From Aquibacillus rhizosphaerae (lineage in GTDB: Bacteria > Bacillota > Bacilli > Bacillales > Amphibacillaceae), in assembly GCF_030282825.1 (NCBI RefSeq), contig NZ_JASTZU010000060.1:1-55318 (forward strand): a DNA stretch of 55,318 nt, written 5' to 3'. Below are positions 8,329-17,401 of this stretch, in pieces (the first letter of the stretch is position 1; the number at the start of each line of letters is the position of its first letter). The position numbers were made by a program, and so were the translations under genes. The notes under the pieces were generated by a model, which saw only the letters and a list, made by a program, of their open reading frames with translations, did not search any database and had not been told where the DNA came from.

Positions 8329-8916
8329 ATGTATTTAGTTAAAATATTAACGATGGTTAATTTATTTTCGATAACTCCTAATTGGGATGAAATAATCCGA
8401 CAACGCAGGCAAATTAGAGATCAGCTTATGGACTACTGGCTCACTAATAGTTTATTTTCTTTTAATTGGTGGCTGCTTTTTACCACTACAGTTATCTTTT
8501 TTATAATATGGCTTATCGTTCTCGATAAAACACGAATTATTGAAATTGCTTCGTTTGGTCTTTTGATAGGAACTACAGGTTTTATATTAGATTTAATCGG
8601 TATTTCATTAGTATTGTGGTCATACCCAGACAGCGTAGTACCCGTGATACCTCCAATAATTGTAATTCATCATGTTCATTTACCAATTATTTATATGATA
8701 ATTTATCAATTCTTTAATAATTGGAAATCATATTTAACAGCCATTTCAATCACTTCATTTATTTTTTCTTTTGTTTTTGAACCATTAACACAGTGGTTAG
8801 GGATTTACGAAATATATAACTGGAAATACATATATTCCTTCCCTATTTACATTTTTATTGGCTGGATATTTAGATGGACAATACTTAAAGTCAAACAAAT
8901 CGAAAACAGAAGATAA
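8329..8916 (+). CDS. CBO0543-like integral membrane protein
   Basis: This 195-aa protein starts with a soluble stretch (TPNWDEIIRQRRQIRDQLMDYW) and is followed by about five hydrophobic segments (residues about 48-66, 77-100, 108-126, 137-155, 168-185). The layout and the WDEI..R..L..YW lead match the uncharacterised CBO0543 family of Bacillaceae and Clostridia. Its function is not known. A hairpin terminator overlaps its stop codon. A related, apparently shortened protein lies on the opposite strand at 9410-9847. Confidence 0.78.
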   Translation: MYLVKILTMVNLFSITPNWDEIIRQRRQIRDQLMDYWLTNSLFSFNWWLLFTTTVIFFIIWLIVLDKTRIIEIASFGLLIGTTGFILDLIGISLVLWSYPDSVVPVIPPIIVIHHVHLPIIYMIIYQFFNNWKSYLTAISITSFIFSFVFEPLTQWLGIYEIYNWKYIYSFPIYIFIGWIFRWTILKVKQIENRR

Positions 8917-8944
8917 AGCACTTCCTTTTTTGGCAAGTGCTTTA
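8914..8944 (+). terminator. Rho-independent terminator
   Basis: TAAAGCACTT pairs with AAGTGCTTTA around an 11-base T-rich loop, beginning in the stop codon of the membrane protein gene and ending in ATTCCTT. Confidence 0.65.
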
Positions 8945-8979
8945 TTCCTTCATTAACATAGTTACATTGTTTATCATCT

Positions 8980-9165
8980 TTACCAAATGAACAATTGTAT
9001 TTTACACTTAAGAGCAGGATGAACCTCACCTAACTCAACTCTATGAATGTAATACTTTGATTGAACAGTAGACAATTTATACTTTGTATTTTCCATTCCG
9101 ATGTCAGGATACAACTCTTTTAAAGCTGCCACAACATCTAATATTATTTCCTGACCTAGGTTCAT
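8980..9165 (-). pseudogene. Short fragment, possibly the N terminus of a tyrosine recombinase
   Basis: This is a 61-aa frame. The pattern MNLGQEIILDVV..LK.LYPDIG.....YKLS.VQSKYYIHRVE..E.HPALK.KI.LF resembles the first residues of some Bacillaceae phage/ICE-type integrases, where the core-binding domain would follow. The frame stops exactly where that domain should begin. The ribosome site is weak (ggtagag). The resemblance is from memory and not tested. It may instead be a short hypothetical protein. Confidence 0.35.
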
Positions 9166-9409
9166 AACAATTATCTCTACCTTAGTTTTGATTTGCTAAC
9201 TAAGTAATAACCATTAACACCAACTAATTATAGGGCTATCATTATTTCTATACTTTTAGCCCTTGAATATTTTGGATAATCGTCTCTGAGTTAGCAAGTA
9301 TAGTTTTACCTGGCAGAATTTTATCTACAAATATATAATTAAGCCAACAGATTACTGTTGACTTCATCCCATCTTATTACCTTATTTTAAAACGCTATTA
9401 CTTAAAATA

Positions 9410-9847
9410 CTACTTTGCATGATTTACTTTTCCTAAAATAGATTTTGTAAACCAAAAAGAAATAAATACTATTACTACATCGATAAAAAATACGTGAATT
9501 TGGTTCATTCCTTTATTAAATTCTAGCAATCCAAAATGGGCTTCTAAGCTTGAAAAGCCAAATGCAAACACTGCACTTAATAGTAGAGTACACAAATAGA
9601 AATTTTTCTTATTGTTAGTACAATATTGATAAATAAATAGGAATCCTACTGGAAGAGCAGAAGCGGTCATATTTAATGCCATCGGTAATACTGGTGTGAG
9701 AAAATATGTATGAACAAAATATCCATACCTTTCGAGTACAATATCAATATATGTCCAAAGCATATGTACTGTGTACCCAAAGAAAAACAACTCAAACATC
9801 CTTTTTCTATCTACTTTAAAGTAGAGCAAGATTAGAGGAAATATCAA
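9410..9847 (-). CDS. CBO0543-like membrane protein, probably 5'-truncated
   Basis: This is a 145-aa hydrophobic protein with about four to five membrane segments. It has the family-like K.DRKRMFELFFFGYTVHMLW and a TY.D..L...GYW/F pattern in the second loop. Homology-like coding (FWTVVSLL) continues in frame upstream of the first ATG, but a TAA interrupts it only a few codons up. I see no good ribosome site at the ATG at 9847. It may be a decayed or shortened paralogue of the protein at 8329. Its function is unknown. Confidence 0.55.
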   Translation of the reverse strand: MIFPLILLYFKVDRKRMFELFFFGYTVHMLWTYIDIVLERYGYFVHTYFLTPVLPMALNMTASALPVGFLFIYQYCTNNKKNFYLCTLLLSAVFAFGFSSLEAHFGLLEFNKGMNQIHVFFIDVVIVFISFWFTKSILGKVNHAK

Positions 9848-10277
9848 TAAAGAAACTACAGTCCAAAATTAGGACATTAGATACAGTGAATATTTTTTAA
9901 AACTCCTGTTCTTACTTTAAATAAATAATTCTTTCTTAAGTCACTGATAGGTAATATCATTTTAATACGCAGTATTTAGTCTACTACGTAATACTAGGGT
10001 AAATCTATTGTAGGCACACCATTACGTGCACAAAATTAATCCGTGGTAAAACGTCTGTCATTTACTGGTACAATCTTTGGGACTCAGTGGTAAAGAGTAT
10101 GTCAGAGGTGGTATATTTCATTGGCCGTAATCAAGATTCTCCGTTTAACGAACTAACCATATATTAAACGTGTCCTACATCAAAGAAATACTCTCCATAA
10201 TTTCCTTGATACTTAACTTTCATTTAAATCGCAACAATAATTGCGTCGATTCATCCTTTGTTAAAATTTTCTTCGCA

Positions 10278-10306
10278 TTTACAAGAACGTTTGTTCGTAT
10301 TATAAT
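10278..10306 (+). promoter_or_regulatory. Sigma-A promoter with LexA (SOS) box, copy A
   Basis: The -35 TTTACA (10278-10283) and -10 TATAAT (10301-10306) are separated by 17 bp. GAACGTTTGTTC (10285-10296), which fits the Gram-positive LexA/DinR box GAAC-N4-GTTC, lies entirely in the spacer, the ideal place for repression. The copy at 21986-22014 has the same elements. LexA control is inferred from this fit. Confidence 0.75.
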
Positions 10307-10331
10307 AAAAAATAAAAAGCGAGTGTTTTCC

Positions 10332-10721
10332 ATGCTTAATCAACAGATGAATACGACGCTACATGCATATATTGTTTTACCAATGGTACTCAAAGTATTT
10401 AAACAAGATTATACTTTCTTTGAAAACGGAAAATCTGTCGCCAGGATTGTATATCTAGATAAATTAGATACAGTTATAGCATCTGTCCAAGATGACCTTG
10501 CTGCCGTTAAGAAAACAACCTATAACACGTATCACATGAAAGTACGGAACCTTGGGAAGCAAAACGGTTTTATCCGTTATGACTGGCAAACACCTAACGA
10601 CTCTGGGGATTTATTATTCACCCCTGAGCAGCTACGTGACCTCACTGAAGATATGATGCGTTTATATTTGTATGGCTTCTTATCTCGTGAAGTAACTCCT
10701 TCAAATAGAGGGTGGTTTTAA
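10332..10721 (+). CDS. Multi-copy 129-aa protein of unknown function, SOS-boxed (copy A)
   Basis: I do not recognise this family. The protein is soluble with no membrane segment or cysteine. It has an IVLPMVLKVFKQDY start, VARIVYLDKLDTVIASVQDDL in the middle, and a C-terminal LLFTPEQLRDLTEDMMRLYL helix ending in SREVTPSNRGWF. The ATG at 10332 sits 26 bases after a near-perfect sigma-A promoter that contains a LexA box. The longer upstream frame is leader, because the promoter lies inside it. It differs from the copy at 22040 at only two residues (T/E and K/A near 27 and 34). The SOS promoter suggests a role in DNA damage response, element mobility or mutagenesis, but nothing in the protein proves this. 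Confidence 0.72.
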   Translation: MLNQQMNTTLHAYIVLPMVLKVFKQDYTFFENGKSVARIVYLDKLDTVIASVQDDLAAVKKTTYNTYHMKVRNLGKQNGFIRYDWQTPNDSGDLLFTPEQLRDLTEDMMRLYLYGFLSREVTPSNRGWF

Positions 10722-10794
10722 AAATGTGGCAGGCCATTGGATATCTTTTTGTAGTGCCTGACATCCTTGAGTTATGTTAATTAGACTGTATATC

Positions 10795-10833
10795 ACGCGT
10801 CTAATGTCTTGTCTAACTAGACATTAGACGCGT
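10795..10833 (+). terminator. 15-bp hairpin downstream of the 129-aa gene, copy A
   Basis: acgcgtctaatgtct pairs perfectly with agacattagacgcgt around a 9-base loop. No T-run follows, so it is either a structured 3' end or a recombination/replication hairpin rather than a classical terminator. Copy B at 22503-22541 has one mismatch. Confidence 0.5.
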
Positions 10834-11002
10834 GGTGACAGACATTACAAAAAGTGCCTGTCACCACCGTATTTTGTCGATGATGTCGACATACTTCGGG
10901 TAGTGGCAGTGGCACAAATGCTGAAGTTGCTCAGTTAATAAACACATTTAGTATAATAAATAGTTAATCAATTACAACCAAAAAAGAACTATTAAATGCC
11001 AA

Positions 11003-11224
11003 TTATCCAATATTTCGATTCATAAAGTACCAGCGATCACCTCTGTTATGAAGATTCCCTTTTTTCTTCAGGGTCCTTAATTGTTTAAAAATAGAAGCTT
11101 GAGGATTCGTTTCTTCCGTTACTAATAAATTATTTGTTTTTGAATCCAAACATGAAACAATCTTCTTTGCACTTATTCCTGGGTGTTCTTTTATACAAGT
11201 GAGGATAATGTCCTCCATTTTCAT
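11003..11224 (-). CDS. Small winged-helix-like hypothetical protein
   Basis: This 73-aa protein has a helix-turn-helix-like layout: MEDIILTCIKEHPGISAKKIVSCL, then SIFKQLRTLKKKGNLHNRGDRWYF with a possible basic wing. It resembles small winged-helix modules that bind DNA but is too short to place in a named family. It is the last gene after the two monooxygenases, 35 bp downstream, with its own GGAGAGGTG site. It could be regulatory for the cluster or unrelated. Confidence 0.6.
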   Translation of the reverse strand: MKMEDIILTCIKEHPGISAKKIVSCLDSKTNNLLVTEETNPQASIFKQLRTLKKKGNLHNRGDRWYFMNRNIG

Positions 11225-11259
11225 TGGTCACACCTCTCCTCTGTTTAATCAAAGTATAA

Positions 11260-12387
11260 TTAGATAGAAAATCTATTTTCTGGATAAGGTAAACCTAAAT
11301 TCCCACGTAAGGTGTTTGATTCATATTCTTTACGGAAAATTCCTCTTTCTTGTAAGATAGGGACGACTAAATCAATAAAGTCATCAAACCCTGAAGGATG
11401 CTCCTGTCTTAGCAGCAATAGATCCATCGCCCCTGCCTCGTACCAGTGTTGAATTTGATCTGCTACCTTTTCTGCCGAACCAAAAATTTTCGGTTTTGGG
11501 ATACGGTAAATCGGCATCAGTGCTTGCAGTTCCTGAAATTTTTCTTCAGCTTCTCTTTCTGTTCTTCCTACAATCGGGTTATGTGAAATCGTAAGTAGGA
11601 AATCATCAAACGAACGCCCTTCCAATTCTACTCTTCTCTTTAACTCTTGACTAAAAGCTTTTGCATCTTCTAAATTATCAGCCGGGAGAAATACACCGTC
11701 GGCATGCTTTGAGGCAATATTCATGAAATCTGAAGAAGTTCCAGCTTGGAAAATAACTGGTCTTCCTTGTCTGGACTGGCTTATATTTAACGGGCCATCC
11801 ACGGAAAAATAGTTTCCTCTGTAGTTTAAAGCGTGCATTTTTTTTGGATCAAAAAATACTCCGCTTTTTTTATCCCGTATAAATGCGTCATCCTCATAGG
11901 AGTCCCAAAGACCTTCGACAATCTCTAAAAACTCTTTTTTCATTGGATACAAGTCTGCTTTTGAAAGATGAGTGCGACTATAATTCGCTAGTCCTCCTGG
12001 ATTAGAAGTGACAGCATTCCATCCTGCTCGACCATTACTGATTTTATCAAGAGAAGCCATTTGACGTGCAACAGTGAATGGATCAGCATAGGAAGTTGCA
12101 ATTGTGGCAGTAAGCCCGATGGAATGAGTCACCATACTTAAGGCGGATAGAATACTTACACCTTCAAACATACTAAGGTAATGAGGAATCATACCTGGAC
12201 CAATATGGCTAACGTCAGTTAAAAAGATAGTATCAAACTTTCCTTCTTCTAATCTTTTTGCTTTTTCTACATAGTAATCAATGCTTTCACTAGCATTTGC
12301 TGGCATATCTGGGTGAAACCAGCCCATGTAATTCCAGCCTACCCCATCTATAGTCCCGGCTATTTTAAGTTGTTTTTTCTCTTTCAT
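11260..12387 (-). CDS. Flavin-dependent monooxygenase, NtaA/SnaA/DszA type
   Basis: This bacterial-luciferase-fold (LLM) enzyme has 375 aa. It has the family features GWF.PDMPANASESIDYYVEKAKRLEEGKFDTIFLTD, QMASLDKISNGRAGWNAVTS, PVIFQAGTSSDFMNIASKHADGVFL and the C-terminal YEAGAMDLLLL...PILQERG. It uses reduced FMN and O2 to oxidise a small organic substrate such as a thioether, aminopolycarboxylate or sulfur heterocycle; the substrate cannot be read from sequence. It is shorter than its 447-aa relative at 15856. It lies 34 bp after another LLM enzyme and in line with a flavin reductase gene that could supply FMNH2. Confidence 0.87.
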   Translation of the reverse strand: MKEKKQLKIAGTIDGVGWNYMGWFHPDMPANASESIDYYVEKAKRLEEGKFDTIFLTDVSHIGPGMIPHYLSMFEGVSILSALSMVTHSIGLTATIATSYADPFTVARQMASLDKISNGRAGWNAVTSNPGGLANYSRTHLSKADLYPMKKEFLEIVEGLWDSYEDDAFIRDKKSGVFFDPKKMHALNYRGNYFSVDGPLNISQSRQGRPVIFQAGTSSDFMNIASKHADGVFLPADNLEDAKAFSQELKRRVELEGRSFDDFLLTISHNPIVGRTEREAEEKFQELQALMPIYRIPKPKIFGSAEKVADQIQHWYEAGAMDLLLLRQEHPSGFDDFIDLVVPILQERGIFRKEYESNTLRGNLGLPYPENRFSI

Positions 12388-12421
12388 TCATTTCACCTTC
12401 TATTCGTTTTAGTCTTATTGG

Positions 12422-13459
12422 CTATTTAGATGGAAGATCAAATGCTTCTGATAGTAATTGGTGTCCTTTTAGTCTGCTTTCTTGACTAGGATAATAATCA
12501 GCGATCATAATTTCATCTACTAAAGCTTCTTTTGCCAATCGTTTTAACTTTTCAGCAACATTGGCTACACTCCCAATAACAAAACGGTCTTTATTATATT
12601 GACGGGCTTCCTCTTCCTGTAATGTATAAACATACTTACTGGCTTCCTCTATTGATGGAAATGAAAGATCGCGCGAACCCGTTGCCATTCTTGCCCACAT
12701 TAATTCCAATGGCCCAGCCAAATATTTTGCCTCTTCCTCTGTTTCTGCTGTAATAACTCCAATAGCTAACATGCTTTTAGGCTCGTTCATAAAAATGGAT
12801 GGCTTAAAATTTTCACGATATAAACGTAGCACTGAAATCGCTAATCTAGGAGCTAAGTGGGCTGCAAACACAAAACCAAGTCCTTTATCTATAGCGAACT
12901 GCACACCACTCTGACTAGAACCTAACATATACATATCAGGTACTATTGATTCATTCCCTGGAACTATTATCTTCTTGAAAGGGTGTTGAGCTGGGAAATT
13001 TCGCGAAAAAAACGAGAGTAATTGATTTAATTGTTCTGGAAAGTCATTTGCAGTAACTGACTCTTGTGAACGTTGTAAGGCTAATGCAGTTAATCCATCT
13101 GTTCCCGATGCTCTTCCTATTCCAAGGTCTACCCTGCCAGGATAGAGTGCTTCAAGTAATGTAAAGTTTTCTACCACTTTCAATGGACTATGGTTAGGTA
13201 ACATAATCCCTCCTGAACCTACACGTATATTTTTGGTATGTGAAGCTGCGTGTAGACTTAACAAATCCGGAGATGTACTAATTTGACTAGGAGTATTATG
13301 ATGTTCCGTGAACCAGTATCTCTTATAACCTAATCTGTCAGCTAGTTGGACCATCTCCGTTGAATTTTTTAAACTTTGAACAGGATTACTACCAGGATAT
13401 ACATGTACAAAATCTAAGATGGATAACTGCAGATCATTATTAAGTTCATTTTTGACCAT
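12422..13459 (-). CDS. LLM-class flavin-dependent oxidoreductase (luciferase-like)
   Basis: This 345-aa TIM-barrel luciferase-like protein is of the YtmO/YwcH subgroup. It has LSILDFVHVYPGSNPVQSL, the conserved RYWFTEHHN, IRVGSGGIMLPNHSPLKVVENF, ALYPGRVDLGIGRASG and YMLGSSQSGVQFAIDKGLGFVFAAH. It probably needs reduced flavin. The start has an AAAGGAG site. It is the first gene of the second half of the monooxygenase cluster, separated from the MFS gene by about 166 bp that contain a possible hairpin near 13565-13600. Confidence 0.87.
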   Translation of the reverse strand: MVKNELNNDLQLSILDFVHVYPGSNPVQSLKNSTEMVQLADRLGYKRYWFTEHHNTPSQISTSPDLLSLHAASHTKNIRVGSGGIMLPNHSPLKVVENFTLLEALYPGRVDLGIGRASGTDGLTALALQRSQESVTANDFPEQLNQLLSFFSRNFPAQHPFKKIIVPGNESIVPDMYMLGSSQSGVQFAIDKGLGFVFAAHLAPRLAISVLRLYRENFKPSIFMNEPKSMLAIGVITAETEEEAKYLAGPLELMWARMATGSRDLSFPSIEEASKYVYTLQEEEARQYNKDRFVIGSVANVAEKLKRLAKEALVDEIMIADYYPSQESRLKGHQLLSEAFDLPSK

Positions 13460-13625
13460 TCAATAAAACTCCTTTTTATCAATAGAATAATAACTATTTA
13501 TAAAAGAACTTTTTTCTTTTACAGTTATCGGGTATATAACAAGTAAAACACCTGGAAAAGATAAATACACAGGATCAACTTATATATTAATTTTCTAAGT
13601 GACCCTGTTGTTATTTATAATAGCA

Positions 13626-15059
13626 TCAATGCGCTGAATACCTCTCCTCGTGGTTGACTACCCGGCGAATGAAGAATGCTAAGATCAAGCCAATCAATGC
13701 AATGAGCATCGTGAACCAGAACACACTTTGTGATCCTACCGTCATCGCGTTTGCTATTTCGGTCAGCTGAGTAGGATCGGAGGAGCTATGCAAGTATTTC
13801 TCCATCCCACCAGTAAGGATACTGATTGCGACCGCTATACCAATCGCGCCTGCAACCTGCTGCAGTGTGTTTAAGACTGCCGTACCATGCGGGTATAATT
13901 CCGGCGGTAATTGATTTAGTCCGTTCGTTTGAGCAGGCATCCAAATCAAAGATACCCCTACCATGAGACCGATATGCAAAGCCACGATAAAAGCCACTGA
14001 AGAAGCAGGGGATATGGTAGTTAAAAACCATAACATGACTGCAACGAGAACAAGGCCGGGTGTAACTAGCCATTTCGGTCCATATCTATCGAATAAACGG
14101 CCCACTAGTGGTGATAGGATGCCGTTCAACGCACTGCCCGGCAAAAGCATGAGTCCGGCGATGAAAACAGACAGTCCTGCCCCAGTTTGCAGAAACATCG
14201 GCAGAATAATCATGCTCGTCATAACAATCATCATACAGGATAGTATTAGAAGTAGCCCAATGGTGTACATCGGAAACTTGAAAACGCTCAGATTCAACAT
14301 CGGAACATTCATTAAGTTTTGACGTAGTATGAACAATACCAGCGCAACAAGCCCAACGACAATTGATGTGACTACGACCATGCTGCTCCAACCCTCAGCT
14401 CCTTCGCCCGCCTTACTGAAGCCAAAGACAATTCCTCCGAAACCGACCGTTGACAATAAGACAGATAGAAGATCGATCCTAGGCTTTGTGACATCAGTAA
14501 CGTTTTTCAAATACTTTAACCCTATCAACAACCCTATAATCAAAAGTGGAAGTGATAACCAAAAGATGTAATGCCATGTTAAATATTCGATTAATAAACC
14601 GCCTATGGTCGGTCCGGTGGCTGGAGCAAACATGATAACAAGTCCGACGAACCCCATTGCCGCACCCCGCTTTTCAGGCGGATAGATGACAAGAACGGTA
14701 TTAAACAAGAGTGGAAGCAACAAGCTCATACCTACAGCCTGCAAAACTCGGGCTAACATTAACATTTCAAAATTGAATGCGAGCGCCGCAATTAATGTAC
14801 CAACAATTAAGCTGATGAGCGAACCTGTGAACATCTGTCTTGTCGTAAAAATCTGGAGTAACACCCCGCTTATTGGCATTAAAATACCTAGAGTCAACAA
14901 GAATCCAGTTGTTAACCACTGTGCAGTTGCGGCCGAAATTTGGAATACTTCCATTAAATTAGTCATTGCAATATTGAGAGCAGTTTCGCTGAACATGCCG
15001 ACGAAACCACAGATAAGCAGCGATGCCATAATGGCACGCGTATTGTATTGATTCTTCAT
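13626..15059 (-). CDS. MFS drug:H+ antiporter, DHA2 (EmrB/LmrB-like)
   Basis: This is a 477-aa integral membrane transporter with 13 to 14 hydrophobic segments. The first helices read LLICGFVGMFSETALNIAM, and motif C-like GFVGLVIMFAPATGPTIGGLLIEYLTWHYIFW is the DHA2 hallmark. It exports a small organic compound in exchange for protons. In this operon it may expel a toxic substrate or product of the neighbouring monooxygenases, or carry out uptake-linked exchange. It lies 38 bp downstream of the NfrA-like reductase, with a GGAG site. Control is probably by the MarR protein at 17402. Confidence 0.88.
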   Translation of the reverse strand: MKNQYNTRAIMASLLICGFVGMFSETALNIAMTNLMEVFQISAATAQWLTTGFLLTLGILMPISGVLLQIFTTRQMFTGSLISLIVGTLIAALAFNFEMLMLARVLQAVGMSLLLPLLFNTVLVIYPPEKRGAAMGFVGLVIMFAPATGPTIGGLLIEYLTWHYIFWLSLPLLIIGLLIGLKYLKNVTDVTKPRIDLLSVLLSTVGFGGIVFGFSKAGEGAEGWSSMVVVTSIVVGLVALVLFILRQNLMNVPMLNLSVFKFPMYTIGLLLILSCMMIVMTSMIILPMFLQTGAGLSVFIAGLMLLPGSALNGILSPLVGRLFDRYGPKWLVTPGLVLVAVMLWFLTTISPASSVAFIVALHIGLMVGVSLIWMPAQTNGLNQLPPELYPHGTAVLNTLQQVAGAIGIAVAISILTGGMEKYLHSSSDPTQLTEIANAMTVGSQSVFWFTMLIALIGLILAFFIRRVVNHEERYSAH

Positions 15060-15097
15060 TTTATATCTCCTCGTAAATCAATTTTAATAATATCAGA

Positions 15098-15838
15098 TTA
15101 TTTTTTAGCAAATCCTTGTTTGTTTAAATACTCAAGCATAAAGGGCAGTCTGCTTCTCTCAAGATGATCCTCAATATGATCTTTCCATCCCTTTACTTTC
15201 TTCACTGAGAAAGGAGCTTTAACAGGTCGATCTTGGTAATATTCACGCATCTGTTGATCGTAATTTGCCAATTTTTTTTCATCTAATGGCTGATACTGAT
15301 TTTCAAACATTACCATCGATTTAGGTAAACGTGGCTTTATTCCAGGTTTCTCTCCAGCAGGATGGCCAATGCACAGTCCCACTAAAGGGATCACATACTC
15401 TGGTAAATTTAATACCTCGGTTAATTCTTCAATATTAGCTCTTACCCCACCGATATAGACACCACCGAGTCCCATTGATTCTGCTGCAGTTAAAGCATTT
15501 TGAGCCATGAGCCCAGCATCGAATGTACCTATTAAAAGGTACTCAATATAGTCAAGGTCTACCTTTGGTGCAATTTCATGATTTCTGTTAAAATCCGCAC
15601 AGAAAATCCAAAACTCTGCTGCTTCTTCAATATAAGGTTGATTTACAGAGAGTTGCATCACTTTTTTTCGCAGTTCCGGATCTGTAATTCTAATGATAGA
15701 AACCACTTGTAGTAGACTGAATGATGACGTTTGATTAGCTGCCTTAAAGATTGCATCTCGTTGTGCCTCTGTCAGTGGTTGATCTGTAAAAGATCGAATT
15801 GATGTATGATTTTTAAGTAATTCAAGGGTATTATTCAT
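15098..15838 (-). CDS. NfrA-like NADPH-dependent flavin/nitro reductase
   Basis: This 246-aa nitroreductase-family (NfsA/NfrA group) FMN protein has SIRSFTDQPL at the FMN phosphate site, FDAGLMAQNALTAAESMGLGGVYIGGVR, PLVGLCIGHPAGEKPGIKPRLP, and a C-terminal W.DHIE segment. It would reduce FMN or small nitro/quinone/disulfide substrates with NAD(P)H. Its position immediately after an NtaA-type monooxygenase, 17 bp apart, suggests that it supplies FMNH2 to it. This matches two-component monooxygenase clusters. Confidence 0.86.
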   Translation of the reverse strand: MNNTLELLKNHTSIRSFTDQPLTEAQRDAIFKAANQTSSFSLLQVVSIIRITDPELRKKVMQLSVNQPYIEEAAEFWIFCADFNRNHEIAPKVDLDYIEYLLIGTFDAGLMAQNALTAAESMGLGGVYIGGVRANIEELTEVLNLPEYVIPLVGLCIGHPAGEKPGIKPRLPKSMVMFENQYQPLDEKKLANYDQQMREYYQDRPVKAPFSVKKVKGWKDHIEDHLERSRLPFMLEYLNKQGFAKK

Positions 15839-15855
15839 TTGGATCCTCTCCTCTA

Positions 15856-17199
15856 TTATTTATTGTTATTTTTCAAACTTCCGTATTGATAAGGAACTCC
15901 CATATTCTCGCGCAGTGTTTTTCCTTCATATTCTTTGTGGAACAAACCGCGTTCCTGCAAGATTGGAACAACATGTTCCACAAAATCAGCAACTCCATCA
16001 TAGGCAATATCCGGAACAACCGAGAAGCCGTCACATGCACCAGCCAAAAACCATTCTTCCAAGAAATCAGCAACTTGTATGGGGGTACCTGCCACTACAG
16101 GATGATAGTTAATGACCCCATGTGCAAGAACATCTCGAATCGATAGCCCTTTTCCTAGTAGCTCTAAAGCTCTGTGGGAACGTGGATCCATTGGGTTGGC
16201 ATATGCCTTTTTCAACAAGTCAGCTGATAAAGGTTGTTCGATATCTACCGAATTCACTGATAGTGGTAAACCGACCATGGAACCAAGGTAACTTACTCTT
16301 CCTGGTATCTCCTCTGGATTAAAACTCATAAGCTGTCTTCGTCGTTCTAAACCTTCTTCTTTCGTTGAACCGATGGAAAACATAAAACCTGCGTACATCT
16401 TAATGTCATCGGGATTTCGACCAAAACGAGTTGCACTTTGGCGAAGCGCTTGCCTATGTTCACGAGCAGTTTCTATATCATAAGGGTTAGCGTAGACCCC
16501 AGAAGCGTACCTACCCGCCAATTCCAGTCCTTCTTCTCCTCCACCTGCTTGGAAAATAACTGGCTGGCCTTGCTCAGAGGGAGGTATTGGCAAAGGACCA
16601 CGGGATGAATAATATTGCCCTTCAAGATTGATAGGCTGAATTTTGTCCATGTCGGCAAATTTTCCTCCTTCTGCATCTAACGTCCACGCATCTTGTTCCC
16701 AACTCCCCCATAATGCTTGAACAATTTGGATGGATTCATGTGCCATGTCATAGCGTTCTTTGCGACTGGCAACTTTAGCACCAAAATTTGCTGCCGCTAC
16801 TGGGAGGGATGAAGTGACCGCATTCCATCCTACACGCCCATTACTTATAACATCGAGTGCTTTGAACTGACGTGCAATGTTGTATGGATAATTGAATGTC
16901 GTTGAATGTGTCGCCACAAGTCCAATATGTTTCGTCTCTCTAGCTACAGCCATTAGTGCTAACATAGGGTCCATAGGGAACATAGGAGTCTGAGGTCCTA
17001 AATCGACGGTCAATGCCGGAGTATCAGCGATAAAGATCATTTGAAATTTTCCTTTTTCAGCTATTTTAGCTCGTTCCACGTAACTATCCGTATTTGTGTA
17101 GGCTGCTGGATCTGTACCAGGCATTCTCCAGGCGCTGAATTCGGCTCCGTATCCAGAAACCATTTGTAGTGCTAGTTGCATCTCTTTTCTTTTTTTCAT
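15856..17199 (-). CDS. NtaA/SnaA/SoxA(DszA)-family flavin monooxygenase
   Basis: This is a full-length (447 aa) member of the nitrilotriacetate monooxygenase component A family. It has WRMPGTDPAAYTNTDSYVERAKIAEKGKFQMIFIADTPAL, RQFKALDVISNGRVGWNAVTS, PVIFQAGGGEEGLELAGRYASGVY and PILQERGLFHKEYEG. It needs reduced FMN. It is the first structural gene after the MarR regulator, with candidate MarR operators directly upstream and the flavin reductase directly downstream. A related role is known for YxeK-like enzymes in sulfur-compound salvage, but the substrate here is open. Confidence 0.9.
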   Translation of the reverse strand: MKKRKEMQLALQMVSGYGAEFSAWRMPGTDPAAYTNTDSYVERAKIAEKGKFQMIFIADTPALTVDLGPQTPMFPMDPMLALMAVARETKHIGLVATHSTTFNYPYNIARQFKALDVISNGRVGWNAVTSSLPVAAANFGAKVASRKERYDMAHESIQIVQALWGSWEQDAWTLDAEGGKFADMDKIQPINLEGQYYSSRGPLPIPPSEQGQPVIFQAGGGEEGLELAGRYASGVYANPYDIETAREHRQALRQSATRFGRNPDDIKMYAGFMFSIGSTKEEGLERRRQLMSFNPEEIPGRVSYLGSMVGLPLSVNSVDIEQPLSADLLKKAYANPMDPRSHRALELLGKGLSIRDVLAHGVINYHPVVAGTPIQVADFLEEWFLAGACDGFSVVPDIAYDGVADFVEHVVPILQERGLFHKEYEGKTLRENMGVPYQYGSLKNNNK

Positions 17200-17284
17200 G
17201 TATCTCTTCTCCTTTATTTATTGATAGTCTCCAAGCAACCAAAAGAGCAATAAGTATATCCATTCCAACCAAACCGGTTACTAT

Positions 17285-17296
17285 TTAGCTTGCTAA
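17285..17296. promoter_or_regulatory. Candidate MarR operator 1
   Basis: TTAGC-TT-GCTAA, a perfect inverted repeat, lies upstream of the monooxygenase operon. The same pattern occurs at 17372-17383 and, with one mismatch, at 17858-17869 before the MarR gene itself. Confidence 0.6.
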
Positions 17297-17371
17297 CTAA
17301 TTTAAAGCATTTTAGCAAGTACGGATATCATAGTTCCAGCTTGACGCTTGCTCATAATACCGAAAAATTAA

Positions 17372-17383
17372 TTAGCAGGCTAA
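17372..17383. promoter_or_regulatory. Candidate MarR operator 2
   Basis: TTAGC-AG-GCTAA, a perfect inverted repeat, lies between the MarR gene end and the monooxygenase start. Confidence 0.6.
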
Positions 17384-17401
17384 ATATCTATAAGAGGAAA
17401 C

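Larger units (their letters stand above)
9970..10848 (+). repeat. Long dispersed repeat, copy A (carries 129-aa gene)
   Basis: About 870 bp, from cagtatttagtctactacg to the sequence just after the 15-bp hairpin at 10795-10833, recur nearly unchanged at 21686-22556 in the same orientation. A decayed partial copy is at 28631-28975. The shared unit comprises a long leader, an SOS-boxed promoter, the 129-aa gene and a 3' hairpin. I could not find terminal inverted repeats or a transposase. Confidence 0.85.

Noticed and set aside
10170-10331. 54-codon N-terminal extension of the 129-aa protein
   Set aside because: The -35, LexA box and -10 of the gene lie inside this stretch, so it is leader rather than coding sequence. 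The same holds at 21914-22039.
13786-15051. Several open frames on both strands within the MFS transporter gene
   Set aside because: They overlap a full-length 477-aa transporter, have no ribosome sites, and show cysteine/histidine-rich low-quality composition.
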